A DNA stretch of 64,000 nucleotides from Chitinophaga pinensis (GTDB taxonomy: Bacteria > Bacteroidota > Bacteroidia > UKL13-3). Where the stretch lies: positions 124,001 to 188,000 of the forward strand of contig CAMDHZ010000003.1 in assembly GCA_945898275.1 (NCBI GenBank). Direction: 5' to 3'. The position numbers and the translations under genes were made by a program. Shown in pieces: positions 27,508 through 35,804 of this stretch; within the stretch, counting starts at the first letter, position 1, and every line of letters starts with the position of its first letter. A model generated the notes under the pieces. The model was not told where the DNA came from. It searched no databases and saw only the letters and a program-made list of their open reading frames with translations.

Positions 27508-27901
27508 TTCGAATTTCTTTAAATTGTTGAAAGTCTCGGATATATTCGTTTTCATCAAAAGGTTTGTCTGCTAAGACCAATGCCAAAGAATTAGTTGAAA
27601 AGTTCTCCATTGATCTCCAATACATCTTTGGAACATAAAGTCCATAATAAGAGCGATTCAATGTGTATCTATAGTCTGTTTTACCATCATTTAAAATTAC
27701 ATCAAAACTTCCACTTAGTGCAACAATAAACTCTTGTAATTCATGGTAGGCATGACCACCTCTTACTTCTCCGCCAGAAACATCATAAATCCAATAAGTT
27801 CTTTCTATACAAAATGGTATGTTTCTTGCTTCTTCTATAAAAGACAAATTTCCACGAGGATCTAAAAATTTTGGCAAATCTATTATTTTGGGTGTATTCA
27901 T
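27497..27901 (-). CDS. FdtA/WxcM-like sugar 3,4-ketoisomerase (copy A)
   Basis: A 134-residue cupin-like protein clearly related to the next gene: YWIYDVSGGEVRGGHAYHELQEF aligns with its active-site block. The second histidine of the His-X-His pair is Tyr here (HAY), so the catalysis may differ, or it may bind the sugar without isomerising it. Tandem position and shared length suggest an old duplication or two enzymes that act on related nucleotide sugars. It is the first gene of this small leftward operon, and a 451-bp AT-rich gap lies upstream. Confidence 0.75.
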   Translation of the reverse strand: MNTPKIIDLPKFLDPRGNLSFIEEARNIPFCIERTYWIYDVSGGEVRGGHAYHELQEFIVALSGSFDVILNDGKTDYRYTLNRSYYGLYVPKMYWRSMENFSTNSLALVLADKPFDENEYIRDFQQFKEIRNEK

Positions 27902-27999
27902 AATGTTTGTTGAAGTATTAATGCATTAACTTTGTCTTGTTTCCAATTAATACTTACTGTATTTTAACCTTTTAAGTATTGTTTTATTTAAGCAATTAT

Positions 28000-28037
28000 A
28001 AATTAGTGATTTACAAAACTTTTTAAATCACTAATTT
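28000..28037. repeat. Perfect 13-bp inverted repeat with 12-nt spacer
   Basis: AAATTAGTGATTT (28000-28012) and AAATCACTAATTT (28025-28037). No T-run follows, so it is not an ordinary terminator. It could be a regulator site or an untranslated-region hairpin. Confidence 0.5.
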
Positions 28038-28298
28038 AAATGGAAGTTAATTTTTGAGCAATATATTAATTGAAAAAGAATTAAAAAACATATTCAAGTT
28101 AAATAATGCTTGTCAATAGGTGCGTTTATTAAAGGTTTTTTAACTTTAACATAGGTCAATAACTTTATTTTCAAACTATTAATAACTAATATTTTCATCA
28201 TTACAATTATGTCTAGAATGCTAAATATGATTGGCTAATTTTCTATTTTTCAGGTATTTAAATAAATTAGTTTTAATAATTAAACCGAATAAAAGAAG

Positions 28299-28306
28299 TA
28301 TTTTTG
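28299..28306 (+). promoter_or_regulatory. -7 promoter box TATTTTTG before DUF2007/NDH-2
   Basis: TANNTTTG match; the transcript would have a leader of about 40 nt before the ATG at 28353. A TTTT run lies 24 nt upstream in place of a clear -33. Confidence 0.45.
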
Positions 28307-28352
28307 CTTACCAGCAGACAACCAATTTTATTTTCATATTAATAAGTACTTT

Positions 28353-28586
28353 ATGCCTTTAATTACCCTTCGCACTTTTCAATATCCCTTAGAAATTACT
28401 TTATTAAAAAGCATGCTTGAGGATTCTGGAATCCCTGTTTTTGTGAAGGATGAGTTTACAATCCTAATGAATCCATTGTATTCTAATGCAATTGGAGGCA
28501 TTAAACTTCAGGTGTTAGAAGAAGACCTAGAAAAAGCAACTGAAGTGCTTAAGGATTACGAAAGCGAGAATACTAACCAATCTTAA
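28353..28586 (+). CDS. DUF2007 family small protein
   Basis: A 77-residue protein of the DUF2007 (putative signal transducing) family: an N-terminal strand-helix (TFQYPLEITLLKSMLEDSGIP), a central DEFTILMNPLYSNAIGGIKLQV, and a C-terminal helix (DLEKATEVLKDY). It resembles a small ferredoxin-like alpha/beta domain. Its function is unknown. It lies 2 bp before the NADH dehydrogenase gene and is surely co-transcribed with it. Confidence 0.82.
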   Translation: MPLITLRTFQYPLEITLLKSMLEDSGIPVFVKDEFTILMNPLYSNAIGGIKLQVLEEDLEKATEVLKDYESENTNQS

Positions 28587-28588
28587 AA

Positions 28589-29857
28589 ATGTCTTCTAAA
28601 CAAACCATAGTTATTCTTGGAGCCGGATTTGCAGGACTATCAATATCAAAAAGTTTAGATGCTAAACTTTTTGATATTGTGCTAATTGATCGCTTAAATC
28701 ACCATCAATTTCAACCTTTGTTCTACCAAGTGGCGGCAGCACAATTGGAACCTTCCTCTATTTCATTTCCTATCCGTAATATTTTAAGAAACAAAAAGCA
28801 CATTGCAGTCAAGATGTGCGAGGTACTCAACATCGATCCTGCAGCAAAGTTGGTTCAAACCGAAACCGAAAATATACCTTACGACAAATTGGTAATTGCT
28901 ACTGGATGTAAAACCAATTTTTTTAATAACATTAGCATTGAAAAAAATGCTTTTACCTTAAAATCGACCACAGAAGCCATTCAGGTTAGAAACCATCTTT
29001 TAGAAGTATTCGAAGCACTATCTTCAAGTTCACAAGAAAATAGTGACCCGCGGAATAACATCGTAATTGTGGGCGGAGGACCAACAGGCGTTGAACTGGC
29101 AGGCGCCTTTAGCGAAATTATAAAAAGGGTTTTACCTGAGGAATACCCTTTAATTGATTCTAAAAAAATGAAGGTAATCTTGGTTGAAGGAAGCGCTCAT
29201 ACTTTAAACAACATGAGTGATTTGGCTAAAGTTTCTTCCGAAAAATACCTAAAACAAATGGGCGTTGAGATTATTACTGAAACTTTTGTGAAGGATTATG
29301 ATGGAAAAGTTGCGGTATTAAGTAGTGGACAAACCCTTGAAACTTCCACTTTAATTTGGGCTGCGGGGGTTAAAGGAAATATTTTACCTGGCTTAGCTTC
29401 AGAGGCTTACTTACCTAACTCAAGGTACAAAGTAAATCGGCATAATGAGGTATTTAACCATAATGATATTTATGCAATTGGAGACATTGCCTATATGGAA
29501 ACGCCTTTGTATCCAAAAGGTCATCCGCAGGTGGCAAACGTTGCAATCAATCAAGCCAATAATCTGGCAAAAAACTTCAAAAGGGCATTAAAGTCTGAAG
29601 CGCCTAAGCCATACGAATACCTAGATTTAGGAGCAATGGCAACCATAGGAAAAAACAAAGCCGTAGTGGATTTACCTTTTATGCGCTTTAAAGGATTTAT
29701 CGCTTGGCTGGTTTGGATGTTTTTGCATCTCATGCTTATTCTAAGTGTTAGAAATAAGCTAATAATTTTAATCCATTGGAGTTGGGCATATTTCTCTAGT
29801 GACAGCTCATTGAGGTTAATATTTAAAGCTAAACCTAAGCTAGCGATAAAGGATTAA
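28589..29857 (+). CDS. ndh: Type II NADH dehydrogenase (NDH-2)
   Basis: A 422-residue flavoprotein. The FAD-binding GAGFAGLS is near residue 9, the NAD-binding VGGGPTGVELAG near 158, an ATG/WAAGVKGN block near 250, and YAIGDIAYME near 293. A C-terminal hydrophobic helix (WLVWMFLHLMLIL) gives membrane attachment. NDH-2 passes electrons from NADH to quinone without pumping protons and could feed the ActABCDEF complex. The first codons contain an exceptional perfect hairpin (28641-28679). The last 4 bp overlap the convergent Asp-box gene. Confidence 0.9.
   Translation: MSSKQTIVILGAGFAGLSISKSLDAKLFDIVLIDRLNHHQFQPLFYQVAAAQLEPSSISFPIRNILRNKKHIAVKMCEVLNIDPAAKLVQTETENIPYDKLVIATGCKTNFFNNISIEKNAFTLKSTTEAIQVRNHLLEVFEALSSSSQENSDPRNNIVIVGGGPTGVELAGAFSEIIKRVLPEEYPLIDSKKMKVILVEGSAHTLNNMSDLAKVSSEKYLKQMGVEIITETFVKDYDGKVAVLSSGQTLETSTLIWAAGVKGNILPGLASEAYLPNSRYKVNRHNEVFNHNDIYAIGDIAYMETPLYPKGHPQVANVAINQANNLAKNFKRALKSEAPKPYEYLDLGAMATIGKNKAVVDLPFMRFKGFIAWLVWMFLHLMLILSVRNKLIILIHWSWAYFSSDSSLRLIFKAKPKLAIKD
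28641..28679. repeat. Perfect 18-bp hairpin inside the ndh coding sequence
   Basis: Arms 28641-28658 (CAATATCAAAAAGTTTAG) and 28662-28679 (its exact reverse complement) with a 3-nt loop ATG. It lies about 50 nt after the start codon and encodes part of SISKSLDAKLFDIVL. No T-run follows the right arm, so it is not a standard terminator. Confidence 0.9.
28852..28861 (+). repeat. GGTTYRAACC word, copy 7 (extended)
   Basis: In ndh, encoding LVQTETE; the flank reads GGTTCAAACCGAAACCGAA with GAAACC repeated. Confidence 0.7.
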
Positions 29858-30843
29858 TTACTCTTTACAATTTTCAACCAATTTTCATTGCACCTAAGAA
29901 TGTAAACGCCTTCTGCAATGTTTTTCAAAGGTAGGTGTCCATTCTCATCAGTTTGGTTTGAACCAACAAAAACACCCTCAATGGTATAACATTCAACCGT
30001 TTCATTCCTCCAGGCAGGTATTGTAATATAATCTGAGGCAGGATTTGGAAATGCAATAATTTTTCGGTTTGAACCCAACCCTTGCTCAGGTAAAGAAGTA
30101 CTCACTTGTTCACAAATGCTATCGATATACATTTTGTGAGCATTGATAAAGTCTGTTTGCCAAATATTAACACCATATAATACGCGGTAACACCAAGGTT
30201 GTTTGTTATGACATCCACTATACCAATTTAAATTAATTGTCTTCCAAATCGAATCAGGAATCTCAAAGCTAACACTAGTAAAAGCATCTCCAGGCAAACC
30301 AATCATATGATAGCGCGATGTTTTTTGGCAATAATGAACCTGAAAATAATGGGCAATGATAGAACTAAGCCATTTTTGCCAAGTTTTACCTCTGTCGAAG
30401 GAACGCAAGACATCACTTTGGTAATAGCCATCAAAAAGCAACAAGGTGTCCTTTCCTAGCACCTGCACTTGGTTAAGACTTTTATGCTCTGAAACAGAAA
30501 AAAAAGTAGTGTCAAGCTTCCAGGTTTGACCTGCATCTTTGGTTATGAAAAGCTGTGTTGGAAAACCAATGGTATTTCTTCCAATTAAAACCAAAAAGTG
30601 GTTTTCATCAAAAAAATCAACATCCCTAATATAGTAATTGGTATCCTGCCCTTTAAAATCTTTTAATAACTGGGTGGTGTTGCTTCTAGTTGCATATAGC
30701 TTGTATTTGGAAGCATGTAAACTAAGGTTTGAACTTACCCAATAATTGGTACTATCAAATACATGGAAATTTCTTTGGGCGCTAAGATTGGTTAATGCAA
30801 AAAAAACAAAGCTTAGCATTAACAAAAGTTGGTTTGGCTTCAT
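29854..30843 (-). CDS. Secreted Asp-box (BNR) repeat protein with T9SS tail
   Basis: A 329-residue protein with a signal peptide (MKPNQLLLMLSFVFFALTNLSAQ). Two Asp-box motifs are visible, DAGQTWK near residue 107 and DRGKTWQ near 150, which mark beta-propeller folds of the sialidase/photosystem-assembly type. It has only part of a propeller and no sialidase catalytic residues that I can see. The C-terminus (AFPNPASDYITIP...LKIVKSN) is a type IX secretion sorting domain. Function unknown; a surface binding protein is inferred. Confidence 0.75.
   Translation of the reverse strand: MKPNQLLLMLSFVFFALTNLSAQRNFHVFDSTNYWVSSNLSLHASKYKLYATRSNTTQLLKDFKGQDTNYYIRDVDFFDENHFLVLIGRNTIGFPTQLFITKDAGQTWKLDTTFFSVSEHKSLNQVQVLGKDTLLLFDGYYQSDVLRSFDRGKTWQKWLSSIIAHYFQVHYCQKTSRYHMIGLPGDAFTSVSFEIPDSIWKTINLNWYSGCHNKQPWCYRVLYGVNIWQTDFINAHKMYIDSICEQVSTSLPEQGLGSNRKIIAFPNPASDYITIPAWRNETVECYTIEGVFVGSNQTDENGHLPLKNIAEGVYILRCNENWLKIVKSN
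29955..29964 (-). repeat. GGTTYRAACC word, copy 8
   Basis: In the Asp-box gene, encoding GSNQ on the minus strand; only 111 bp from copy 9 in the same orientation. Confidence 0.6.
30066..30075 (-). repeat. GGTTYRAACC word, copy 9 (extended)
   Basis: In the Asp-box gene, encoding GSNRK on the minus strand; reads GGTTCAAACCGAAAA. Confidence 0.7.
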
Positions 30844-30882
30844 GGGTATAAATTTATTAATGTACCCAATAAAATCAAATTT

Positions 30883-32322
30883 TTACACTAAATTCATCTT
30901 AATGCGCTTTGCAATTTCATCAATATCTGCTTTAAACTTCTTGTCTGTTTCCATAAGGTCGTTTACAGTTTGACAAGCATGAATAACAGTAGAGTGATCT
31001 CTACCACCAAAGTGCATTCCAATAGTTTTTAAACTTGATTTTGTAAGGTCTTTGGCATAATACATAGAGATTTGACGGGCTTGTACAATTTCACGCTTAC
31101 GTGTTTTTGACTTTACCTGCTCTACTGGAATGGTAAAATAATCGCAAACCAATTTTTGTATATACTCAATTGAAATCTCTCTGGTATTATTTTTCACAAA
31201 GTTTTTGAGAATTTGTTTAGCCAATTCAAGGTTAACTTCTTTTCTGTTAAGACTAGCTTGAGCTAACAAACTAACCAAAGCTCCTTGCAATTCTCTTACG
31301 TTACTATTGATGTTGTGAGAAACATATTCTACAACCTCTTTATTTAAGGTAATTCCATCATTGTACATCATATGCTCAAGAATGGCCATGCGTGTCTCAA
31401 AATCGGGCGTTTGTAAATCTGCTGAAAGTCCCCATTTAAACCTGCTTAAAAGACGCTCATCCATGCCTTTTAAGTCCTTAGGCGCTCTATCACTTGTAAG
31501 GATGATTTGCTTACCTAATTGGTGCAAATGATTAAATATAGTAAAGAAAATTTCTTGCGTTTTTTGTTTATTTTCTAAAAACTGAACATCATCAACAATT
31601 AAAACATCAATTTGCTGGTAGTAGTTGATAAAATCCTGATTAGAGTTATTTCTTATGGCGTCTACAAATTGGTTAATGAATTTCTCAACAGGTACGTACA
31701 AAACAACCTTATTCTTGCTGCTTTGCTTTATCATATTACCGATAGCGTGAACCAAATGGGTTTTACCTAACCCTGTTTCGCTAAAAATCATTAGTGGATT
31801 AAAAGAAGTGCCACCAGGTTTATTAGCAACAGCTAAACCTGCACTTCTTGCCAATCTATTGCAATCTCCTTCAATAAAATTTTCGAACGTGCAATTTGGG
31901 TTAAGGTTACTATCAATATTAACCTTTTTAATCCCAGGGATAATAAATGGATTTCTAATACTTGGATTTAGGTTGATACCATGTGTTGCAGTTTGCTGTA
32001 ATTCTGACCTAGAACTAGTGCTACCAGGAATATTAACAATATACGGATTTGAAGTACTTGTGCCATTTTCAACTATTATATTGTATTCAAGTCTGGCGCC
32101 TACGCCTAATTCTTGTTTAAGCGTTTTCTTTAGTAAACTAACATAATGTTCTTCCAACCACTCATAAAAAAACTGGCTAGGTACCTGAATGGTAAGTACC
32201 TTGTTATCCAATTTAATTGGCCTTATAGGTTCGAACCAAGTTTTAAAGCTTTGTGCGGGTACGTTGTCTTGAATTAATTTTAGGATACTATTCCAAACAG
32301 ATTCACATGTTTTTTCAGTCAT
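30883..32322 (-). CDS. dnaA: Chromosomal replication initiator DnaA
   Basis: I start at Met 32322 (MTEKTCESVWN), 7 nt after a GGAGG ribosome-binding site, giving 479 residues; the frame is open 12 codons upstream. Domain I (NVPAQSFKTWFEPI), a Thr/Ser-rich linker, the AAA+ domain with Walker A (residues 181-188) and Walker B (VLIVDDVQFL), and the C-terminal DNA-binding helix with the GGRDHSTVIHAC signature are all present. DnaA-ATP binds and melts the origin. The first Walker A residue is Ser181 (SETGLGKT) where the consensus has Gly. Flanks are not the usual dnaN/recF genes. Confidence 0.95.
   Translation of the reverse strand: MTEKTCESVWNSILKLIQDNVPAQSFKTWFEPIRPIKLDNKVLTIQVPSQFFYEWLEEHYVSLLKKTLKQELGVGARLEYNIIVENGTSTSNPYIVNIPGSTSSRSELQQTATHGINLNPSIRNPFIIPGIKKVNIDSNLNPNCTFENFIEGDCNRLARSAGLAVANKPGGTSFNPLMIFSETGLGKTHLVHAIGNMIKQSSKNKVVLYVPVEKFINQFVDAIRNNSNQDFINYYQQIDVLIVDDVQFLENKQKTQEIFFTIFNHLHQLGKQIILTSDRAPKDLKGMDERLLSRFKWGLSADLQTPDFETRMAILEHMMYNDGITLNKEVVEYVSHNINSNVRELQGALVSLLAQASLNRKEVNLELAKQILKNFVKNNTREISIEYIQKLVCDYFTIPVEQVKSKTRKREIVQARQISMYYAKDLTKSSLKTIGMHFGGRDHSTVIHACQTVNDLMETDKKFKADIDEIAKRIKMNLV
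32228..32237. repeat. GGTTCGAACC palindrome in dnaA
   Basis: A perfect palindromic variant of the repeated word. It encodes the WFEPI block conserved in DnaA, so protein constraint alone could explain it; probably not part of the set. Confidence 0.25.
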
Positions 32323-32574
32323 TTCTTTGCCTCCAATTGCGTTCGTGAAAATGACCAAAAAAGTTCACACTACAAAACATTTTCAACAATCGTAAATTGA
32401 AAAACTGGGGGTAAAACATTTTACCCACTGATTTCTAACAGAAATTTTTTTTGTTTGAAAAAAAATTTTTTTGATTGCTAAAAACCATGTAGCGATTTTC
32501 ATAAGAATTTCTTCATAATACCCGAAACAACCAATAAAATCAGCACTCAACAGACGAAACAATTTATTAACAAA
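32323..32574. other. dnaA upstream region: AT-rich tract, inverted repeat, possible origin
   Basis: The 252-bp gap holds a perfect 8-bp inverted repeat GGGTAAAA-CA-TTTTACCC (32409-32426) about 87 nt before the dnaA start, a possible operator. Next come long A/T runs (about 32440-32475) that would melt easily. I see no convincing TTATCCACA-type DnaA box, so a replication origin is only a possibility. Confidence 0.3.
32330..32334 (-). promoter_or_regulatory. Strong Shine-Dalgarno site of dnaA
   Basis: GGAGG with a 7-nt spacer to the ATG. It decides the dnaA start. Most other genes in the window lack such a site, as is usual in Bacteroidota. Confidence 0.7.
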
Positions 32575-33528
32575 TCAAATTTCTTCAATGCTTATTGACT
32601 GTTCACCCTTAAGACGAACAGCTATATTTGTGTTAATAAATGGCTCAAAAGTTATGCGAATGGCACCTAAACGTAACCCAGCCCAGCCTACCTGATTAAC
32701 CATTACATTTTTGTTGATAAGATTCTTAGCAAGGGTAGGCTCATTTAAAAAAGTATGGGTATGTCCTCCAAGTATTAGATCAATGTGTTTTGTTTTCTCT
32801 GCTAGAACTAAATCACTCACTTTATTATTGTTGTATTTGTACCCCAAATGTGACAAACAAATAATCGCATCGCATTGCTCAACTAACTTTAAATGCTCAG
32901 CCGTTTTATTTGCGGCAGCAATTGGGTCATTATATACGATGTTTCCAAAAAGTTTCTCAGGCACTAACCCTTGCAACTCAATTCCCAGTCCAAACACACC
33001 AATTTTAAGGCCTTTCTTTTTAAAAATTGAATAGGGCTTAACAACACCTTCCAAAGCTGTATTTTTAAAGGAGTAATTGGCATTTACAAATTTAAATTGG
33101 GCATGTGGCAATTGTTTCACAATTCCATCAATTCCATTATCTAAGTCGTGGTTGCCTAAAGTAACGCAGTCATAACCCATGGCAGACATAAGCTTATATT
33201 CTAGCTCACCTCCATAAAAATTAAAATAAGGAGTACCTTGAAAGATATCACCTGAATCTAATAGCAAAACCTCCCCTTCCTTGTCGCGTATAGATTTTAT
33301 TAGCGCTGCACGATAGCCTGCGCCACCCATTCCTCCATTTTGTTTATCTATTTCTGGAAATGGCTCAATTCTGCTATGCCAATCATTGGTGTGCAACACT
33401 AACAGTGATTCTCTTGGCCTTTCTTTAGCCAATAGTTTTAAAGGTGTATTGGCTAATGCTCCAAAACCCACTAGATAAATGGTTTTTTGGATAAAATCTC
33501 TTCTTCTAGTTTTTTCTAATTCTGCCAT
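32575..33528 (-). CDS. Exported metallophosphoesterase, catalytic half of a 5'-nucleotidase
   Basis: A 317-residue protein with a twin-arginine-like signal (RRRDFIQK, then a hydrophobic segment). The dinuclear-metal motifs of the UshA/5'-nucleotidase family are all visible: HTNDWHSR, DSGDIFQG, GNHDLDNG, CLSHLGYK and GGHTHTF. It lacks the C-terminal substrate-binding domain, which is encoded by the preceding gene (23-bp overlap). Together they should hydrolyse extracytoplasmic nucleotides or related phosphoesters. Confidence 0.87.
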   Translation of the reverse strand: MAELEKTRRRDFIQKTIYLVGFGALANTPLKLLAKERPRESLLVLHTNDWHSRIEPFPEIDKQNGGMGGAGYRAALIKSIRDKEGEVLLLDSGDIFQGTPYFNFYGGELEYKLMSAMGYDCVTLGNHDLDNGIDGIVKQLPHAQFKFVNANYSFKNTALEGVVKPYSIFKKKGLKIGVFGLGIELQGLVPEKLFGNIVYNDPIAAANKTAEHLKLVEQCDAIICLSHLGYKYNNNKVSDLVLAEKTKHIDLILGGHTHTFLNEPTLAKNLINKNVMVNQVGWAGLRLGAIRITFEPFINTNIAVRLKGEQSISIEEI

Positions 33529-34240
33529 CGATTACAGGTATTAAATGCGCCCCATCGGTATCCATTTTATAAAGTGTCTCAATGAGAACATCTCTAAGTA
33601 ATAAATTTAAGTTAATTCGCTCAATTGGATTTTTTAACGCATCATACTTATCTCCGCCATTGGCGAGATAATCACTTGTTAAAACCCAATACTCTTTTTG
33701 CTCGTCAAAAGGTTGGCCTTGAACCAAAAGTGATTGAATTGCATTATCTTGAATTACTAAGTTAATTCCCGCAACAGGCGCACCTCCAGAGGATGCAAGC
33801 ATTTGCATTAATTCTTTGAACTTGCTTCCTTTAATTTTCACCAGTACTAATTGGTTTTCAAAAGGCATTAACTCATAAACTGTCCTTACAGAAACTTGTC
33901 CTTTATAAATAACAGGAATTCTAAGGCCACCATTATTCATCAAACATAAATCTGCTTGCAAGCTTTTACTTTTGGCATATTGCATCAAAACATCACAAAC
34001 CATGTTTCCAAGACTTCCTTCTGGTTGGGACTTAGAAAAATCTCCTTCTGCAAGAATGAGTTCAACATTCATTGCGCTATCCAATTTGTTTTTATAAGGA
34101 GCAATGGTTTTTAAAATACGTTCATCTGGCTTAATGGAGTCCCTATGAATCCGATAAAATTCAGATTGAACACTTGCCACCTGTTGTTGAGAGTGGCAAG
34201 CTGCAAACGCAACAACAAGTATTAGAAATAACTTTTTCAT
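33506..34240 (-). CDS. Lipoprotein carrying the C-terminal domain of a 5'-nucleotidase
   Basis: I start at Met 34240, where a lipoprotein signal begins (MKKLFLILVVAFAAC, Cys15); the frame is open 15 codons upstream inside the mutase gene. The 244-residue product matches the 5'-nucleotidase C-terminal domain: GNMVCDVLMQYAK, LMNNGGLRIPV, the PFENQLV block and DYLANGGDKY. In UshA-type enzymes this domain binds the nucleoside. The gene order is reversed relative to the domain order of fused enzymes. It starts 1 bp after the mutase stop. Confidence 0.83.
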   Translation of the reverse strand: MKKLFLILVVAFAACHSQQQVASVQSEFYRIHRDSIKPDERILKTIAPYKNKLDSAMNVELILAEGDFSKSQPEGSLGNMVCDVLMQYAKSKSLQADLCLMNNGGLRIPVIYKGQVSVRTVYELMPFENQLVLVKIKGSKFKELMQMLASSGGAPVAGINLVIQDNAIQSLLVQGQPFDEQKEYWVLTSDYLANGGDKYDALKNPIERINLNLLLRDVLIETLYKMDTDGAHLIPVIDGRIRKN

Positions 34241-34241
34241 A

Positions 34242-35792
34242 TTATGCTCTGTATTCGCCAAAAACATTTCTAAAAGTATCGGCAATCTCTCCTAAGGTGA
34301 GATTTCTCTCTACCGCTTCAATGATATGTGGCATTAAATTCCTACCTTCTATTGCCGTACTTTCTAAGGCTACAAAAGAATCTGCTACTAATCCTGCATC
34401 TCTTTCGCTTCTTAGCTGTTTTAATTTTTCGGTTTGATCCAAGCGTATGCTATCGTTAACCTTAAACAACGGAGGCATTACTTCTTTTTCAAGCGAAAAC
34501 TTGTTTACGCCTACAATTATTTTATCACCGTGTTCAATGTCCTTTTGGTAACGATAAGCCGCATCTGCAATTTCTTTTTGCATATATCCTTGCTCAATTG
34601 CACTTACAGCGCCGCCCATGGCTTCAATTTTATGCATGTATTCCCATGCTAATTTTTCTATGGTATCGGTAAGTTCCTCTACAAAATAAGAACCTCCCAT
34701 TGGGTCAACGGTATCTACTACTCCACTTTCATAAGCTATAATTTGTTGGGTTCTAAGAGCGGTTCTTGCAGCGGCTTCTGTTGGTAAACTTAATGCTTCA
34801 TCAAATCCATTGGTATGAAGACTTTGCGTTCCGCCCATTACCGCCGCCAATGCTTGCAAGGTAACCCGCATAATATTATTTTCAGGTTGTTGCGCTTGCA
34901 AGGTAGCTCCCCCTGTTTGGGTATGAAACCTGAGCATCATTGCCTTAGGATTTGTTGCACCCATTTCCTTTGTAATTTGAGCCCACATTCTGCGCGCGGC
35001 CCTAAACTTTGCAATCTCTTCAAAGAAGTTATTATGTGCATTAAAGAAAAATGAAAGTCGCTGACCAAACACGTTTATATCCATTCCCTTTTCTATAGAG
35101 GCATGCAAATAAGCTTTTGCATTGGCAAGCGTAAATGCAATTTCTTGCACTGCGGTAGAACCTGCTTCTCTGATATGATATCCGCTGATAGAAATGGTAT
35201 TCCACTTAGGTACTTCGTTACTGCAATACTCAAAAATATCTGTGATGATGCGCATGCTTGGCTTTGGCGGATAAATATAAGTTCCCCTAGCTGCATATTC
35301 TTTTAAGATATCGTTTTGAATTGTTCCAGAAATTTTCTTGATATCTGCTCCTTGCTTTTTGGCCAATGCTATGTAAAACGCAAGCAAGGTTGAGGCAGTT
35401 GCATTGATGGTCATAGAGGTGGTTATCTTTTCCAAATCTATCCCATCAAAAAGCACTTCCATATCTTTGATAGAATCAATGGCAACGCCTACTTTACCAA
35501 CTTCACCTTCACTCATCGCATGGTCTGAATCATACCCAATTTGCGTAGGCAAATCAAAGGCAACACTTAAACCCATGGTACCATTGGCTAATAAGTACTT
35601 ATATCTTTTATTGCTTTCTTCTGCCGTGCTAAATCCAGCATATTGCCTCATGGTCCAAAGTCTACCGCGATACATGTCTTTTTGAACTCCTCTTGTATAA
35701 GGAAATTCTCCAGGCAATTCGGCGTCAGCTTTTCCAGTATATAATTCTTTGATTGCTATACCAGCATCTGTGGTGAATTTTTTTTCGCTCAT
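34242..35792 (-). CDS. Methylmalonyl-CoA mutase, large-subunit type without B12-binding domain
   Basis: A 516-residue protein with the catalytic TIM-barrel domain only. The [13 protein letters not shown] block, [18 protein letters not shown] and the [11 protein letters not shown] and FHTQTGG segments are those of the acyl-CoA mutase family. The tyrosine in RQYAGFST is typical of methylmalonyl-CoA mutase rather than isobutyryl-CoA mutase. It interconverts methylmalonyl-CoA and succinyl-CoA using adenosylcobalamin, which must come from a separate B12-binding subunit. No such gene and no MeaB chaperone is in the window. Confidence 0.88.
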   Translation of the reverse strand: MSEKKFTTDAGIAIKELYTGKADAELPGEFPYTRGVQKDMYRGRLWTMRQYAGFSTAEESNKRYKYLLANGTMGLSVAFDLPTQIGYDSDHAMSEGEVGKVGVAIDSIKDMEVLFDGIDLEKITTSMTINATASTLLAFYIALAKKQGADIKKISGTIQNDILKEYAARGTYIYPPKPSMRIITDIFEYCSNEVPKWNTISISGYHIREAGSTAVQEIAFTLANAKAYLHASIEKGMDINVFGQRLSFFFNAHNNFFEEIAKFRAARRMWAQITKEMGATNPKAMMLRFHTQTGGATLQAQQPENNIMRVTLQALAAVMGGTQSLHTNGFDEALSLPTEAAARTALRTQQIIAYESGVVDTVDPMGGSYFVEELTDTIEKLAWEYMHKIEAMGGAVSAIEQGYMQKEIADAAYRYQKDIEHGDKIIVGVNKFSLEKEVMPPLFKVNDSIRLDQTEKLKQLRSERDAGLVADSFVALESTAIEGRNLMPHIIEAVERNLTLGEIADTFRNVFGEYRA

Positions 35793-35804
35793 TTTACTTA
35801 AGGT

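Larger units (their letters stand above)
27902..28352. other. 451-bp AT-rich intergenic region between divergent genes
   Basis: No open frame with coding character and no tRNA-like fold seen. It holds an inverted repeat at 28000-28037 and a -7 box at 28299-28306. The rest is low-complexity AT-rich sequence that must contain the leftward promoter for the ketoisomerase genes, which I could not locate. Confidence 0.6.

Noticed and set aside
31808-32146. Rightward 112-codon frame inside dnaA
   Set aside because: Antisense shadow of the dnaA coding sequence.
32228-32237. GGTTCGAACC in dnaA as a true member of the repeated word
   Set aside because: It encodes the WFEPI block conserved in DnaA, so protein constraint explains it.
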